In this document: positions 17,703 through 26,871 of the stretch, in pieces
Position numbering within the stretch: position 1 is the first letter of the stretch
Layout: every line of letters begins with the position of its first letter
Made by a program: the position numbers and the translations under genes
DNA from: Falsiruegeria litorea R37
GTDB lineage: Bacteria > Pseudomonadota > Alphaproteobacteria > Rhodobacterales > Rhodobacteraceae
Direction: 5' to 3'
NCBI RefSeq assembly: GCF_900172225.1
Contig: NZ_FWFO01000001.1
Coordinates: forward strand, 744,001 to 808,000
DNA: 64,000 bases
Notes under the pieces: model-generated
The model's input: only the letters and a program-made list of their open reading frames with translations
Told to the model about the DNA's origin: nothing
The model's database searches: none

Positions 17703-19040
17703 TTATTGTGTCGCTGCGGCACGCACCCGCTCGGCAAAGGCGCGAGCGGCTTCGGGCGCTTGTCCCATCTGGTTTGTGGGTTCGAACAACATCTGCGTGT
17801 TCAGTTGTGGCCAATCGCGCGCCACGACCTCGCGCAGGGGGGTATCGGTTTCCATCGCATCCTTGCACAGCGCCTTGGTGGCGGCCTGCGCCTCGGGACG
17901 GGGCAGGTGCTCGGTCAGGGCAAAGCTCAATGCTTCGGCATGGATCAGGTCCAGAGATTCATCCAGCGCCCTAAGCATCTTCGCAGGGTTCGGAGCCAGG
18001 AATTGGCACAAAGCCACGCCCTGTTGCGCTGCGGACGCCGCGCCCAGAACGATCTGTGGCAGGCACATCCACTCGGTGAACCAGGCGGCTCCATCGCGTT
18101 GATGGCGATGCACAGCAGCACCCTGCAGCACAGGCATCAACCCGGCTGTCTGACGAGACAGCGCCACCAGCACCGAAGGCGCCACCGGGTTCTGCTTTTG
18201 CGGCATGGTCGATGACGACCCACCACCGCCCAAGGTGATCTCGGAGATGCCGCTTTGCACCAGGTCGGTGACATCCTCACCCAATTTGCCAAGGGCAAGG
18301 CCTACGCGGCCGAGCCACTCGGCGATGCGCAGAACGGGCGTGCGGTCGGTGTGCCACGACCGTTCGGGGTCTGTCAGGTTCAGCAAGTTGGCCAGCTTTG
18401 CCCGCGTCTCAACCGCCTGCGGTCCAAGCGCCGAGGAGGTCCCAGCCGCGCCCGACAAAGATACCAGCAAGCAAGATCTGCGCAGCTCGGGCAGTTCTGT
18501 GAGCAGGCCCAACAGCGGCTCGCCCCAAGAGGCGACAACAGCCCCAAAAGAGGTGGGCGTCGCGTGCTGACCATAGGTGCGCGCAGCCATGGGTGTTTTG
18601 GCGTGCGCGTCGGCCATCTGCGCCAGCCGGTCCAACAGCGCCCGCAGGTCATTTTCGATCAAACCCAAAGCCTGCCGCAGACGCAGCATCAACCCGGTGT
18701 CGATGATATCCTGCGAGGTCGCGCCCCAATGGGCATATTGCGCGTGTTCCGGTGCCTGCATCTCGGCCCGGAAGGCCGCGACAAGGGCGGGTACGCTGAC
18801 GCCGTTTTGACCGGTGGCGGGCGCCAATGCACCGGGGTCGAGCTGCACCTCCATCGCGGCGCGGCTGATGGCGGCGGCACTGTCTTCGGGGATGATCCCC
18901 TGTTCGCCCTGTACCTTGGCCAACATCCCCTCGACCAGCAGCATGGCGCGCAATTCGGCGGTGTCGGTGAACAGACGCCCCACCTCGCCGGTGGGAAACA
19001 GTTTGGAAAAGAGCGCGCTGTCAAAGACGCTAGCCGCCAT
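17703..19040 (-). CDS. pcaB: 3-carboxy-cis,cis-muconate cycloisomerase
   Basis: A 445-residue member of the fumarase/aspartase superfamily. It carries the family signature GSSTMPQKQNP (in GGGGSSSTMPQKQNPVAPS) and the helical core with HWGATSQDIIDTG near residues 105-117. In the protocatechuate branch of the beta-ketoadipate pathway it converts 3-carboxy-cis,cis-muconate to 4-carboxymuconolactone. Its ATG overlaps the upstream hydrolase stop (ATGA), so it is translated with pcaD and that hydrolase. pcaC, pcaG and pcaH are not in this window. Slightly shorter than many PcaB proteins. Confidence 0.88.
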   Translation of the reverse strand: MAASVFDSALFSKLFPTGEVGRLFTDTAELRAMLLVEGMLAKVQGEQGIIPEDSAAAISRAAMEVQLDPGALAPATGQNGVSVPALVAAFRAEMQAPEHAQYAHWGATSQDIIDTGLMLRLRQALGLIENDLRALLDRLAQMADAHAKTPMAARTYGQHATPTSFGAVVASWGEPLLGLLTELPELRRSCLLVSLSGAAGTSSALGPQAVETRAKLANLLNLTDPERSWHTDRTPVLRIAEWLGRVGLALGKLGEDVTDLVQSGISEITLGGGGSSSTMPQKQNPVAPSVLVALSRQTAGLMPVLQGAAVHRHQRDGAAWFTEWMCLPQIVLGAASAAQQGVALCQFLAPNPAKMLRALDESLDLIHAEALSFALTEHLPRPEAQAATKALCKDAMETDTPLREVVARDWPQLNTQMLFEPTNQMGQAPEAARAFAERVRAAATQ

Positions 19041-19753
19041 CAGAATTGCCTTTCGATCCGGGTCAAGAGCGCCGCCAGCCCCTGCGGGTCAGAGAAAAAC
19101 GGCGAATGTGAGCATTCCATAACGTGGACATGGTCCGGGGGCCAGTCGCGGGTCATCTGGGTTTGATACTCGGGCGGAATGGTCCGATCGTCCGCGCAGC
19201 GGATATAGGATTTGGGAACGCCGTCAAAAGCTGCACTTGTTGGCAGCGGAGTGTCTTGTGGAGCAATGGGTTGTGGCAGCAGATGCGCCATTGCATAGGC
19301 CACTGCATCTGGCGGGCAGTCGTGATAAAAGAGATCTGACACGCGGTCGGGTTGGATCGTGTAGGATACGCCATCGTCGGATTTCACCACGGCTTCGGCC
19401 AGGGGTTGGCGCGGCGCGCCTTTGCGGCGGTCAACCATCGACAGACCATCCACCGGGAAATAGGCGCAGAGGTAAATCAACCCGCGCATGGCGTTGGGAT
19501 CGGCTTCTGCCGCTGCGCTGATGGGGTAACCGCCCCACGAATGTCCCACGATCAAAGTGTCGGGTGTGGACGCCGCCAGCACGGCACTGCGGCAATCGTC
19601 CAGCGTGATCTGCGCCAGCGGCGTTTGATCCTCGCCCATGCCAGGTAGGTCGATGGCCTGCACCACATGCCCCTGAGACTCTAGCGCTGGGATCAAGTCG
19701 CGCCAGCACCACGCGCCGTGGCACGACCCGTGCACCAGCAGGAATTCGGCCAT
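19040..19753 (-). CDS. Alpha/beta hydrolase (esterase / hydroxynitrile-lyase-like)
   Basis: About 237 residues from an ATG at 19753; a TTG at 19759 overlapping the pcaD stop (TTGA) adds two residues. The fold begins directly with FLLVHGSCHGAWCWRDLIPAL, which carries the oxyanion-hole HG. The nucleophile elbow is GHSWGG (Ser). The late Asp and His are in YIRCADDRTI and MECSHSPFFSDP. This profile is typical of the salicylate-esterase/hydroxynitrile-lyase-like branch. Placed between pcaD and pcaB with overlapping ends, so it may hydrolyse an aromatic ester feeding protocatechuate catabolism (inference). Confidence 0.82.
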   Translation of the reverse strand: MAEFLLVHGSCHGAWCWRDLIPALESQGHVVQAIDLPGMGEDQTPLAQITLDDCRSAVLAASTPDTLIVGHSWGGYPISAAAEADPNAMRGLIYLCAYFPVDGLSMVDRRKGAPRQPLAEAVVKSDDGVSYTIQPDRVSDLFYHDCPPDAVAYAMAHLLPQPIAPQDTPLPTSAAFDGVPKSYIRCADDRTIPPEYQTQMTRDWPPDHVHVMECSHSPFFSDPQGLAALLTRIERQF

Positions 19754-19755
19754 GG

Positions 19756-20544
19756 TCAAAGATGCCCGGTGTCGTGGATGAACTGCGTCAACACGCGCGC
19801 ATACTCCTCGGGCTGTTCGACGCAGGGCAGGTGACCTGCTTTGCGGATCAGGTGAAACTGCGAGCCGGGGATCAGGTCGGTGGTCTCGCGCATCAGATCA
19901 GGCGGGGTCGAGCCGTCTTCGGACCCTGCAATGCCCAAGGTGGGCAGGCGCAGGCCGCTGGTGGGCGTATAGAAATCCGTGCCCGAGATCGCCGCTGAAC
20001 AACCCCAGTATCCTTCGGCCGGGGTGCGCACCAGCATGTTGCGCCACAACTCGAGCTCGGATGTGGCGCGGAACGCTTTCGAGAACCACCGCTCCATCAC
20101 CCCGTCGGCCAGCGCCTCGATCCCGTCTTTTTTGACGGCCGCGATGCGCTGGTCCCAGATCTCGGGCGTGCCGATCTTGGCGCCGGTGTTCGACAATACC
20201 ATCGCGCGCACCAGATCCAGCCGTTTGACCGCCAGCCCCTGTGCCGTCATGCCCCCGATCGAAAGGCCCACAAACAGGCTGTCCTTGATCTCGAGCATAT
20301 CCATCAGGCGTTCCACATCGCGCACCAGACTGCCCATCGTGTATGGCCCCGCAGGTGTTGAGGACAGTCCGTGACCGCGCTTGTCATACCGGATGAATTT
20401 CAACCCTTTGGGCAGCAGCGGCAGGATCGGGTCCCAAAGACGCATGTCGGTACCCAGCGAGTTGGAAAACACCACAGGTGCGCCGTCCGGGTCGCCGTCA
20501 ATGCGATAATGTAGTCGAACGTCACCCAAATCCGCGATTTGCAT
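19756..20544 (-). CDS. pcaD: 3-oxoadipate enol-lactonase
   Basis: A 262-residue alpha/beta hydrolase closely resembling PcaD, which hydrolyses beta-ketoadipate enol-lactone to 3-oxoadipate. Landmarks: FSNSLGTDMRLWDPILPLL; YDKRGHGLS; nucleophile Ser95 in GLSIGGM; acid in GSEDGSTPP (~213); His in KAGHLPCVEQPEEY (~241). First gene of the leftward pcaD-hydrolase-pcaB operon. It starts 122 bp from the divergent SDR gene, so the promoters lie in 20545-20666. Confidence 0.92.
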   Translation of the reverse strand: MQIADLGDVRLHYRIDGDPDGAPVVFSNSLGTDMRLWDPILPLLPKGLKFIRYDKRGHGLSSTPAGPYTMGSLVRDVERLMDMLEIKDSLFVGLSIGGMTAQGLAVKRLDLVRAMVLSNTGAKIGTPEIWDQRIAAVKKDGIEALADGVMERWFSKAFRATSELELWRNMLVRTPAEGYWGCSAAISGTDFYTPTSGLRLPTLGIAGSEDGSTPPDLMRETTDLIPGSQFHLIRKAGHLPCVEQPEEYARVLTQFIHDTGHL

Positions 20545-20610
20545 ATGCCCTCTCCCATGCTTGGCTCTGGCGTACCCTAGGGGGTGCCTACCGGCAAACC
20601 AAGGGGGCGA

Positions 20611-20639
20611 TTGCTCTGACTGATGCAGATTTCTATCGT
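20611..20639 (+). promoter_or_regulatory. Candidate sigma70-like promoter for the SDR gene
   Basis: TTGCTC (20611-20616) and TATCGT (20634-20639) are separated by 17 nt in the pcaD/SDR divergent gap. Found by eye, with only partial matches to consensus. Confidence 0.35.
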
Positions 20640-20666
20640 GACGCTAAAGTGTAAAAGGAGAGAGCC

Positions 20667-21479
20667 GTGATTTCACTTGCAGGTCAGGTGGTGCTGATCA
20701 CCGGGGCGTCGGCACCGCGCGGGATTGGTCGGGCCATTGCCAAGCGTCTGGCGCAGGATGGTGCCCGGGTTGTTGTCACCGACATTGATGGCGCCCTTGA
20801 GGTAGATGGGCAGGTGCGCCCGCACCTTGGTCTGCTGCAAGACCTTGCCGCGCAGATCGGTGGGCTGGCCTTGAAGATGGATGTCACCGACCCCGAACAG
20901 ATCGCCGTCTGTCTTGACGAAACCCGGGCCAAATTCGGCCCTGTGGATGTATTGGTCAACAATGCAGGCTCTCTGGCGGGGTCCGACAATTTCCTGTCCA
21001 CGACGCCTGCGCAGTGGCAAGCCAGCTTTGCGGTCAACCTGCTGGGACCGATGCAACTGGCCCAAGCGGTGATCCCAGACATGCAGGCCAAGGGGAGCGG
21101 GCGGATCATCAACATCGGCTCGACCGGCTCCTTGGGCGCCGAGGCCGGGTTTGGCGCCTATACGGCAATGAAACACGGGTTGGTTGGTCTGAGCAAAACC
21201 CTGGCCGCCGAGTTTGGCCCCGATGGGATCCTCTGTAACACCGTGTGTTCTGGCTACATTGCCACGGACATGCACATGGCGGCCAACGCGCGCTTGTCAC
21301 ATGAGAAGGGCGTGTCGTTGGACGAGATTAAGCGCCGCCGCTATTCGGACGTGGCGCTGCGCGATGCAGGTTCCCCCGAAGATGTGGCCGAAGCCGTGGC
21401 CTATCTGGTCGGCCCTGCAGGGCGCTATGTCACTGGCATCAACCTGCCTGTGACTGGGGGCGTACCTTTCGGTATCTGA
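20667..21479 (+). CDS. Short-chain dehydrogenase/reductase (FabG-like)
   Basis: A 270-residue classical SDR. GTG start at 20667 behind AAGGAGAGAGCC. The cofactor motif VLITGASAPRGIGRAIAKRL has an extra 'AP' relative to TGxxxGIG. NNAG (DVLVNNAGSL) is intact. The active site comprises Ser in NIGSTGSLGAEAG and YTAMK (Tyr-x3-Lys). The C-terminus ENDS-like stretch GRYVTGINLPVTGGVPFGI matches the family. The substrate is unknown. Divergent from pcaD and upstream of the dipeptidase; not clearly tied to fatty acid synthesis. Confidence 0.9.
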   Translation: MISLAGQVVLITGASAPRGIGRAIAKRLAQDGARVVVTDIDGALEVDGQVRPHLGLLQDLAAQIGGLALKMDVTDPEQIAVCLDETRAKFGPVDVLVNNAGSLAGSDNFLSTTPAQWQASFAVNLLGPMQLAQAVIPDMQAKGSGRIINIGSTGSLGAEAGFGAYTAMKHGLVGLSKTLAAEFGPDGILCNTVCSGYIATDMHMAANARLSHEKGVSLDEIKRRRYSDVALRDAGSPEDVAEAVAYLVGPAGRYVTGINLPVTGGVPFGI

Positions 21480-21560
21480 CAGCAGTTTTGATCAGTCTTT
21501 GCGTGACATATTGCATATTGCGCATATCATGATGGGTGACGCGACAGGGGAGAGACCGAC

Positions 21561-22802
21561 GTGAAACGGATGATTGCACTAGGGGCCGTTCTGCTGGGCT
21601 TGGCCACCGCAGGGCAGGCCAGCGAGGAAAGCAAGACGTGGGAGGCATCCGACAAGGCAAAACTGTTCGTGCAGGACACCATTGTTCTGGGCATGTTGGC
21701 CAGCCCCTATGGCACCGGCTGGACCGAATACTCGCAAGTTCACGACTACTTTCAACGCGCCCGGGACAATGGGATCACCGGGCATGAAATGACCCTCGCC
21801 GCTGCGGACATGTCGTTTGAGACGCTGCTGGAACAGCATTATCATTTCCGTGCTGCGATGGCTGAGCAGCCTCAGAATTATCTGGTGGTCAATCAGACCC
21901 GCGATATTGAAGCCGCCCATGCCCAGGGCAAGACAGCGGTGATCTGGAACAGCCAGACGGCCACCATCCTGAACGGCGATTTGAAAAAGATGGCGCTGCT
22001 CAAGGATATGGGGATCAAGAGCATGATCCTGGCCTACAATGACATTTTTCGCACCGGTTCAGGGCAGCTTGCAGCTTATAACGGAAACGACATCGGTTTG
22101 ACCCCGTGGGGCAGGTCGGTGATCGACGAGATGGTCCGATTTGGCATCCTGCTGGATCTAAGTCACACCGGATCAAAGACCGCCAACGATGCCATGGATT
22201 ACATGGATATGACCTATCCTGGTGTGCCCTATGTCTATACCCACTCGGTTCCGGCGGGCCTTTACAAGGGCGAGCCGGGGGCCACACCGCGCGGCTGCTA
22301 TCGCGCCATTCCGGATGATGAGGCGCTGCGGGCGGCCAAGTCGGGGGGCTATATCTCGCCGACCTTTACCGAATGGATGATGGACGGCATCTGGCCCGAT
22401 GACATCTCGCCGGCGCAGGCGGCGGACATGATCGATTACTACGTGCAGCTGGTCGGCGTTGATCACGTGGGCATTGCCACGGATGACATGTTCTCGACCA
22501 AGTTGGTGGTGGATTTTGCGACCGCCAACGCGGCGATGTATGACGATGGCGGATATATGATCGAAGCCTTCAACAAGGGCGCGACAGGCAACGGAGAACT
22601 GGCCAAGATATTGGCGGCAATCACTGATGACCTGTGGGCGCGCGGCTATTCAAACGAGGATCTGGCCAAGATCTATGGCGGCAACAAGATGCGCGTCTAT
22701 GCGCAGGTGTGGGAGGGCAAACCACCCGAGCAGTTCCTGCAGGAATATCCCGAACGCCTGCGCCTGCGGCAAGAGTTCCGGGATCAGTTCCATTCACGGT
22801 AA
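21561..22802 (+). CDS. Exported membrane-dipeptidase-family (M19) metallohydrolase
   Basis: A 413-residue protein with a signal peptide (~1-21, [14 protein letters not shown]). GTG start at 21561 behind GGGGAGAG; an ATG three codons later is the alternative. The M19 features are [22 protein letters not shown], the metal-site region [18 protein letters not shown] with a later [11 protein letters not shown], and [11 protein letters not shown]. The family cleaves dipeptides or lactam-like cyclic amides with two zinc ions. The usual N-terminal metal motif HxD is not obvious: the equivalent segment reads [14 protein letters not shown]. It may therefore be a divergent member. The mature protein is probably periplasmic. 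Confidence 0.82.
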   Translation: MKRMIALGAVLLGLATAGQASEESKTWEASDKAKLFVQDTIVLGMLASPYGTGWTEYSQVHDYFQRARDNGITGHEMTLAAADMSFETLLEQHYHFRAAMAEQPQNYLVVNQTRDIEAAHAQGKTAVIWNSQTATILNGDLKKMALLKDMGIKSMILAYNDIFRTGSGQLAAYNGNDIGLTPWGRSVIDEMVRFGILLDLSHTGSKTANDAMDYMDMTYPGVPYVYTHSVPAGLYKGEPGATPRGCYRAIPDDEALRAAKSGGYISPTFTEWMMDGIWPDDISPAQAADMIDYYVQLVGVDHVGIATDDMFSTKLVVDFATANAAMYDDGGYMIEAFNKGATGNGELAKILAAITDDLWARGYSNEDLAKIYGGNKMRVYAQVWEGKPPEQFLQEYPERLRLRQEFRDQFHSR

Positions 22803-22834
22803 GGAACCAACGAGACAATAACGCAAGGAAACGG

Positions 22835-23051
22835 GGGCGCTCCCGCCCGTCGTTCGTGCATCAAAGATGCCCTCCTCCCGTTGGGCCGGGCCTCGCTTCG
22901 CTCGGCGGTTGGCACTGCGCCGCACCAGATGGAAGCAGCATGAACCCTTCGCCTCACGCGGAACCGCGCCGAGCCGGTAGGCGAGGCGCCCGGCCCAAGG
23001 CCGCTCGCTGAGCTGACGCAGTCAGGTTGGCGCGGGCGCGGGAGTTCCCCG
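22835..23051 (+). repeat. Structured dispersed repeat, copy 3
   Basis: Fills the gap between the convergent dipeptidase and phosphodiesterase genes. Stem A is GCATC-AAA-GATGC (22859-22871); stem B is CTGAC-GCA-GTCAG (23014-23026). The outer arms CTCCCGCCCG and GCGCGGGCGCGGGAG face each other. The inner arms TTGGGCCGGGCCTCGC and GGCGAGGCGCCCGGCCCAA are near-complementary. Very close to copy 1 in its right half. Confidence 0.87.
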
Positions 23052-23064
23052 TTACCGAGAATCG

Positions 23065-24255
23065 TTAATTCAGCCGGATATGCGCCATGATCTGGCCGTG
23101 GTCCGAGGCGAGCTTGTTATAGGGCGCTTCGGGGTGTGAGCCATCCGTCAGGTGGTCGTTGAAGACGCTGTAATACTCCATCTCGCCCATGGCCTTGCCC
23201 CAGGCGCTGTCGAAATGGCGCGACATATAGATCTGGTCGATGCTCTCATACACCCCGCCAAAGGCCGCCGTATAAACCATGTCGCGCAGGGATTTGCGCA
23301 CGAACATCTTCTCGGCCGAACGTAGCCGAACCCGGTCCACGGCCTCGGTGATCTGTTCATTCTCGTCGCGCGAATAACGATCATTGGGGGCCTGGGCGTC
23401 GTGGCGCAGCATCCAGGAGTAGTTCTTGAACGGATGCTCGCCCGAGATGATCTCGGAACTCACCGCATGTTCGCCATCGTTGAAGTCGCCCAGAACCATC
23501 ACGGGGTGACCCTTGTCCAGTTCGGCCACGATCTCGCGCCGCAGGACCCAGGCCTCGGCCATGCGCCGCAAGGCCGAACGCAGCGCGCCCATGGCGCGGC
23601 CTACCGGGTCATAGGCGGTCAGTACGGCCTCGGGCGCGAACTCGGCGCCATCGGGGCGAATGAACTCTCCTAGCTTCGATTTCAGATGGCAGTTGAAGAC
23701 GGTGATGACCTTGCCCCCAACCGGGACACGGACTTTCAGGATCGGTCGCGAGATGCGGGTTAACGTGTAGTGACCAGCACCTTCATCGCCGCCCAAAGCG
23801 GACATGGGGATGCGCAGGGGCTCCGGCAGCTCCTGGATGATTTCCGGTTCCTCGGGAAAGCCAAAACGCGACAGCACCGCCAGCCCGGGCCGTCGTTCGC
23901 CCGGACCGCCATCTGATGCATTGGCTGCAAAGGCTAGCGCCGCGTCCTTGTACCCGCCAAAGGCCAGCTTTCGAAAGATTGCCTTCTTGTGATAGCGCTT
24001 GGATCTATCTGGCAGATTGGCGTCATTTGCCTCCCTGCCGCGCCGGTCCGTTTCCGCTATCACATCGCGCAAGGCTTCTTCTTCAAAGATTTCCTGAAAA
24101 CCGACGACATCCGCGTCCATGGTCAGCAACTGGTCCGCCATCCAATCCTGTTTCCAGGCGTATTCCTCGGGCGCGTATTTTTGGAAGGTATAATATTCCT
24201 TGTCCGCCCCGATCAGGTTTTTGACGTTAAACGATGCAATGGTGAACCGGGTCAT
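23065..24255 (-). CDS. Endonuclease/exonuclease/phosphatase-family protein
   Basis: A 396-residue cytoplasmic EEP-fold phosphoesterase. The typical motifs appear in order: FNVKNL (residues 9-14), GFQEIFEEEAL (Mg-binding Glu), FNCHLKSK, LGDFNDGEHA, and the C-terminal SDHGQIMAHI (catalytic Asp-His). The motif set predicts metal-dependent phosphodiester cleavage of nucleic acid or another phosphodiester; the substrate is unknown. Its ATG overlaps the upstream dehydratase stop by 4 bp (ATGA). Last gene of the 26739-23065 operon. Confidence 0.88.
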   Translation of the reverse strand: MTRFTIASFNVKNLIGADKEYYTFQKYAPEEYAWKQDWMADQLLTMDADVVGFQEIFEEEALRDVIAETDRRGREANDANLPDRSKRYHKKAIFRKLAFGGYKDAALAFAANASDGGPGERRPGLAVLSRFGFPEEPEIIQELPEPLRIPMSALGGDEGAGHYTLTRISRPILKVRVPVGGKVITVFNCHLKSKLGEFIRPDGAEFAPEAVLTAYDPVGRAMGALRSALRRMAEAWVLRREIVAELDKGHPVMVLGDFNDGEHAVSSEIISGEHPFKNYSWMLRHDAQAPNDRYSRDENEQITEAVDRVRLRSAEKMFVRKSLRDMVYTAAFGGVYESIDQIYMSRHFDSAWGKAMGEMEYYSVFNDHLTDGSHPEAPYNKLASDHGQIMAHIRLN

Positions 24256-25226
24256 GCGAAACGCTCCAGGGCTGTGCAGAAAATCTTGGCGTCTACATTG
24301 CCACCCGAGGCGACGGCGATCACAGCCTCGCCCTCGATCTGATCCTTGCGGAACAGCGCTGCGGCCAAAGCGACGGCCCCGCCCGGCTCTAGCACGATCT
24401 TGAGCCGTGAAAATGCCAGCGCCATGGCGTGCAGCGCCTCGTCTTCGGTGACGGTCATGCCCGGGCCACAGCGCTCGTACATGATCGGGAAGGTGATCTC
24501 GCCCGGTGACGGGGTCAGGATGGCATCACAAATGTTGCCTGAGGTTGCTGGGTTCTGTTCGATCTGACCCGAGGCCAGCGAGCGTGTCACGTCATCGAAC
24601 CCCTGTGGCTCACAGGGCCGGGGGCGCAGACCTGGCGCGTGTTCTTCCAGCGCCAGCGCTATGCCCGACGTCAGCCCGCCACCTCCACAGCAGACCAGAA
24701 CGTCGCCTTGGGTAACGCAGTGCTCGGCGGCCTGTTCCGCGATCTCCAAGCCTGTCGTGCCTTGGCCTGCAATCACCTGGGGTTCGTCATAGGGCTTGAT
24801 CAGGGTGAGCCCCCGTTCCTGCCGCAGCCGCTCGCCAATCTGTTCGCGGCTTTCGCTGCCACGATCATAAAGCACCACCTCGGCCCCAAGGGCGCGTGTG
24901 TTGTCGATTTTCATCTTTGGCGCATCCGACGGCATGATGATCACGGACGGCGCACCATGTTTGGTGGCGGCCATGGCAATGCCCTGCGCGTGGTTGCCGG
25001 ACGAAAACGCAAGAATGCCGCGCGTGCGGGTGTCCTCATCCAGCGCGGAGACGGCCGACCAGGCGCCGCGAAACTTGAAACTTCCCGTGTGTTGCAGGCA
25101 TTCGGGTTTCACGAACAGCCGCCGCTCGGCCAACTCGTCCAGAAACGGAGAGTTGAGAAGCGGCGTGCGCCGTGCGTGGCCCTTCAGGCGCTCTGCGGCG
25201 GCGTGAATCAATTCGATTGAGCTCAT
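24252..25226 (-). CDS. PLP-dependent threonine/serine dehydratase
   Basis: A 324-residue fold-type II PLP enzyme. Lys51 in HTGSFKFRGAW forms the Schiff base, and the phosphate-binding glycine loop is CCGGGGLTSG. The SSGNHAQGIA motif binds the substrate carboxylate. There is no C-terminal regulatory ACT domain, so it is of the short catabolic type, deaminating threonine or serine to the 2-oxo acid; a racemase or eliminase on a related hydroxy-amino acid is possible. Both ends overlap its neighbours by 4 bp. Confidence 0.87.
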   Translation of the reverse strand: MSSIELIHAAAERLKGHARRTPLLNSPFLDELAERRLFVKPECLQHTGSFKFRGAWSAVSALDEDTRTRGILAFSSGNHAQGIAMAATKHGAPSVIIMPSDAPKMKIDNTRALGAEVVLYDRGSESREQIGERLRQERGLTLIKPYDEPQVIAGQGTTGLEIAEQAAEHCVTQGDVLVCCGGGGLTSGIALALEEHAPGLRPRPCEPQGFDDVTRSLASGQIEQNPATSGNICDAILTPSPGEITFPIMYERCGPGMTVTEDEALHAMALAFSRLKIVLEPGGAVALAAALFRKDQIEGEAVIAVASGGNVDAKIFCTALERFA

Positions 25227-26053
25227 AAGGCGCGCTCCAGAATGTTACGGATGAGGGAAAGGGACTGAGGCTCGTCCAAAAACGGCACATGGCCCCGATT
25301 GGGGATGACAGCCGTCAACATCTCGGGGTGCCGGGTTTGCATCTCGGCCAAGGTGCCCGGTTCCAGAATATCCGAGTTTTCGCCTCGGATGGCACCTGTG
25401 GGCAGCTCTTTGAGGGCCTCGAACAGCGGCCAGAGGTCCGGCACAGGACCAGCTGCAGCCTGTTCAATCAGCGCATCCCGTAGTTTTGCGTCATAGCGCA
25501 GGGCCAATCCGTCCGGTGTCTCGTCATACTGTGTCTCGACCTGTTGTTGCCAGACCTCTGCCGGGACATCAGGGAATTGCGGTGCAAGTGCGGCGTGCAT
25601 CGCCTTAGCCGCCTCACCATAGGTTTTGGAAACGGGCGGTTTGCCCACATATTCCATGATCCGCGCGATGCCTTCGGGGCTGACGACCGGGCCCACGTCA
25701 TTCAGGATCACACCTGCCAATCGCTGTGGCTGCGTCGCGGCCAAGGTCATTGCGATCAGCCCGCCGCGCGAAGTGCCCAAGAGGGTCACGCGCTCAAGGC
25801 CAAGGTGATCCAGCAGCTCGATGGCGTCCTGCCCTTCGCGCATCACATTGTAGTTCATGTAGTCGGGGTCATACTCTGATTGCGCGCGCCCGCGATAATC
25901 CATCGTGATCATGCGCAAGTCGGTGACATGCGGTGCGAGATGGGAAAAATCCCGCCCGCAACGGGTCAATCCCGCCAAACACAGGAGCGGCTGCCCGCTC
26001 CCAGTATCAGTATAGTGAATGCGCTTGCCGTCCGAGGTGGTGAAATCGGCCAT
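25223..26053 (-). CDS. Alpha/beta hydrolase
   Basis: A 276-residue hydrolase. The ATG at 26053 overlaps the haloacid dehalogenase stop (ATGA), which decides the start against the longer open frame to 26194. Seen: LLCLAGLTRCGRDF (oxyanion region), DYRGRAQSEYD, nucleophile elbow GTSRGGL, and late His in NRGHVPFLDEPQS. Typical of small esterases, lactonases and C-C hydrolases. Second gene of the four-gene operon; the substrate is not predictable. Confidence 0.85.
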   Translation of the reverse strand: MADFTTSDGKRIHYTDTGSGQPLLCLAGLTRCGRDFSHLAPHVTDLRMITMDYRGRAQSEYDPDYMNYNVMREGQDAIELLDHLGLERVTLLGTSRGGLIAMTLAATQPQRLAGVILNDVGPVVSPEGIARIMEYVGKPPVSKTYGEAAKAMHAALAPQFPDVPAEVWQQQVETQYDETPDGLALRYDAKLRDALIEQAAAGPVPDLWPLFEALKELPTGAIRGENSDILEPGTLAEMQTRHPEMLTAVIPNRGHVPFLDEPQSLSLIRNILERAL

Positions 26054-26739
26054 CAAACCCCTGCCAGTTGCGGAATGCTCGTGAGGTCGGACAGTACATG
26101 TGCAGGCGTCCATGGCAAGCGGTCCATCGGCTCGGCAGCGCGATTGACCCAAGCGGTGGTGAACCCATAGCCGCTGGCCCCGACCGCGTCCCAACCGTTC
26201 GAGCTGACAAACAGCACCTCATCGCGCGCGCAACCGAACCGGTGCCCGACAAGATCATAGACACGTGCGTCAGGTTTGAAGATGCCGACGCTTTCGACCG
26301 AGAGCACATCATCCAGCACATCGCCAACGCCCGCCGACTGTACCGCGCCATCCAGCATCGCGGGGGAGCCGTTCGACAGGATCGCGGTTTTCAACCCGGC
26401 ATCCTTTAGCGCGCGCAGCATTTGCGGCACTTCCGGATAGGCTTGCAACTCCCAATAGAGATCAAGCAACCGTTGGCGTAAGGCTGGGTCACCGTCCAGA
26501 CCCGTTGCCTCGAGCGCCCAATCCAAGCCGTCCTGGGTCACATCCCAGAAATCGGTATGCGCGTCCGTTATGGCGCGCAGCCAGGTATATTGCAGTTGCT
26601 TCAGGCGCCAATAGTTGGCGAGATCCATCCAGGTGTCCTTGAGCGCGGCATGCGCAGGCTCGGATGCGGCTTGTCGAGCAGCGGCGGCCACGTCGAACAA
26701 GGTGCCGTAAGCGTCGAATACGCAGGTTGTGATTGCCAT
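26053..26739 (-). CDS. Haloacid dehalogenase type II (HAD superfamily)
   Basis: A 228-residue HAD hydrolase started at the ATG at 26739 behind GGGAGAGGA. HAD motif I is TCVFDAYGTLFD (nucleophile Asp9, with AYGTLFD typical of (S)-2-haloacid dehalogenases). Motif II is LSNGSP. The lysine is in VGIFKPDARVY, and the acid motif is VSSNGWDAVGASGYG, also dehalogenase-like. It would replace a 2-halogen by hydroxide. First gene of the operon dehalogenase-hydrolase-dehydratase-EEP protein. Confidence 0.88.
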   Translation of the reverse strand: MAITTCVFDAYGTLFDVAAAARQAASEPAHAALKDTWMDLANYWRLKQLQYTWLRAITDAHTDFWDVTQDGLDWALEATGLDGDPALRQRLLDLYWELQAYPEVPQMLRALKDAGLKTAILSNGSPAMLDGAVQSAGVGDVLDDVLSVESVGIFKPDARVYDLVGHRFGCARDEVLFVSSNGWDAVGASGYGFTTAWVNRAAEPMDRLPWTPAHVLSDLTSIPQLAGV

Positions 26740-26871
26740 GATGTCCTCTCCCTCAACTCCGAGGCGCAGGGTTGCACAGGCGGGGCAGGGGGAAAAGCCC
26801 CGAACCTTTACATTGGCGTGAGGGTCCGTCAGGGTGCGCCATCTTTCAACTCCCACTCGATCGGAGACCCA

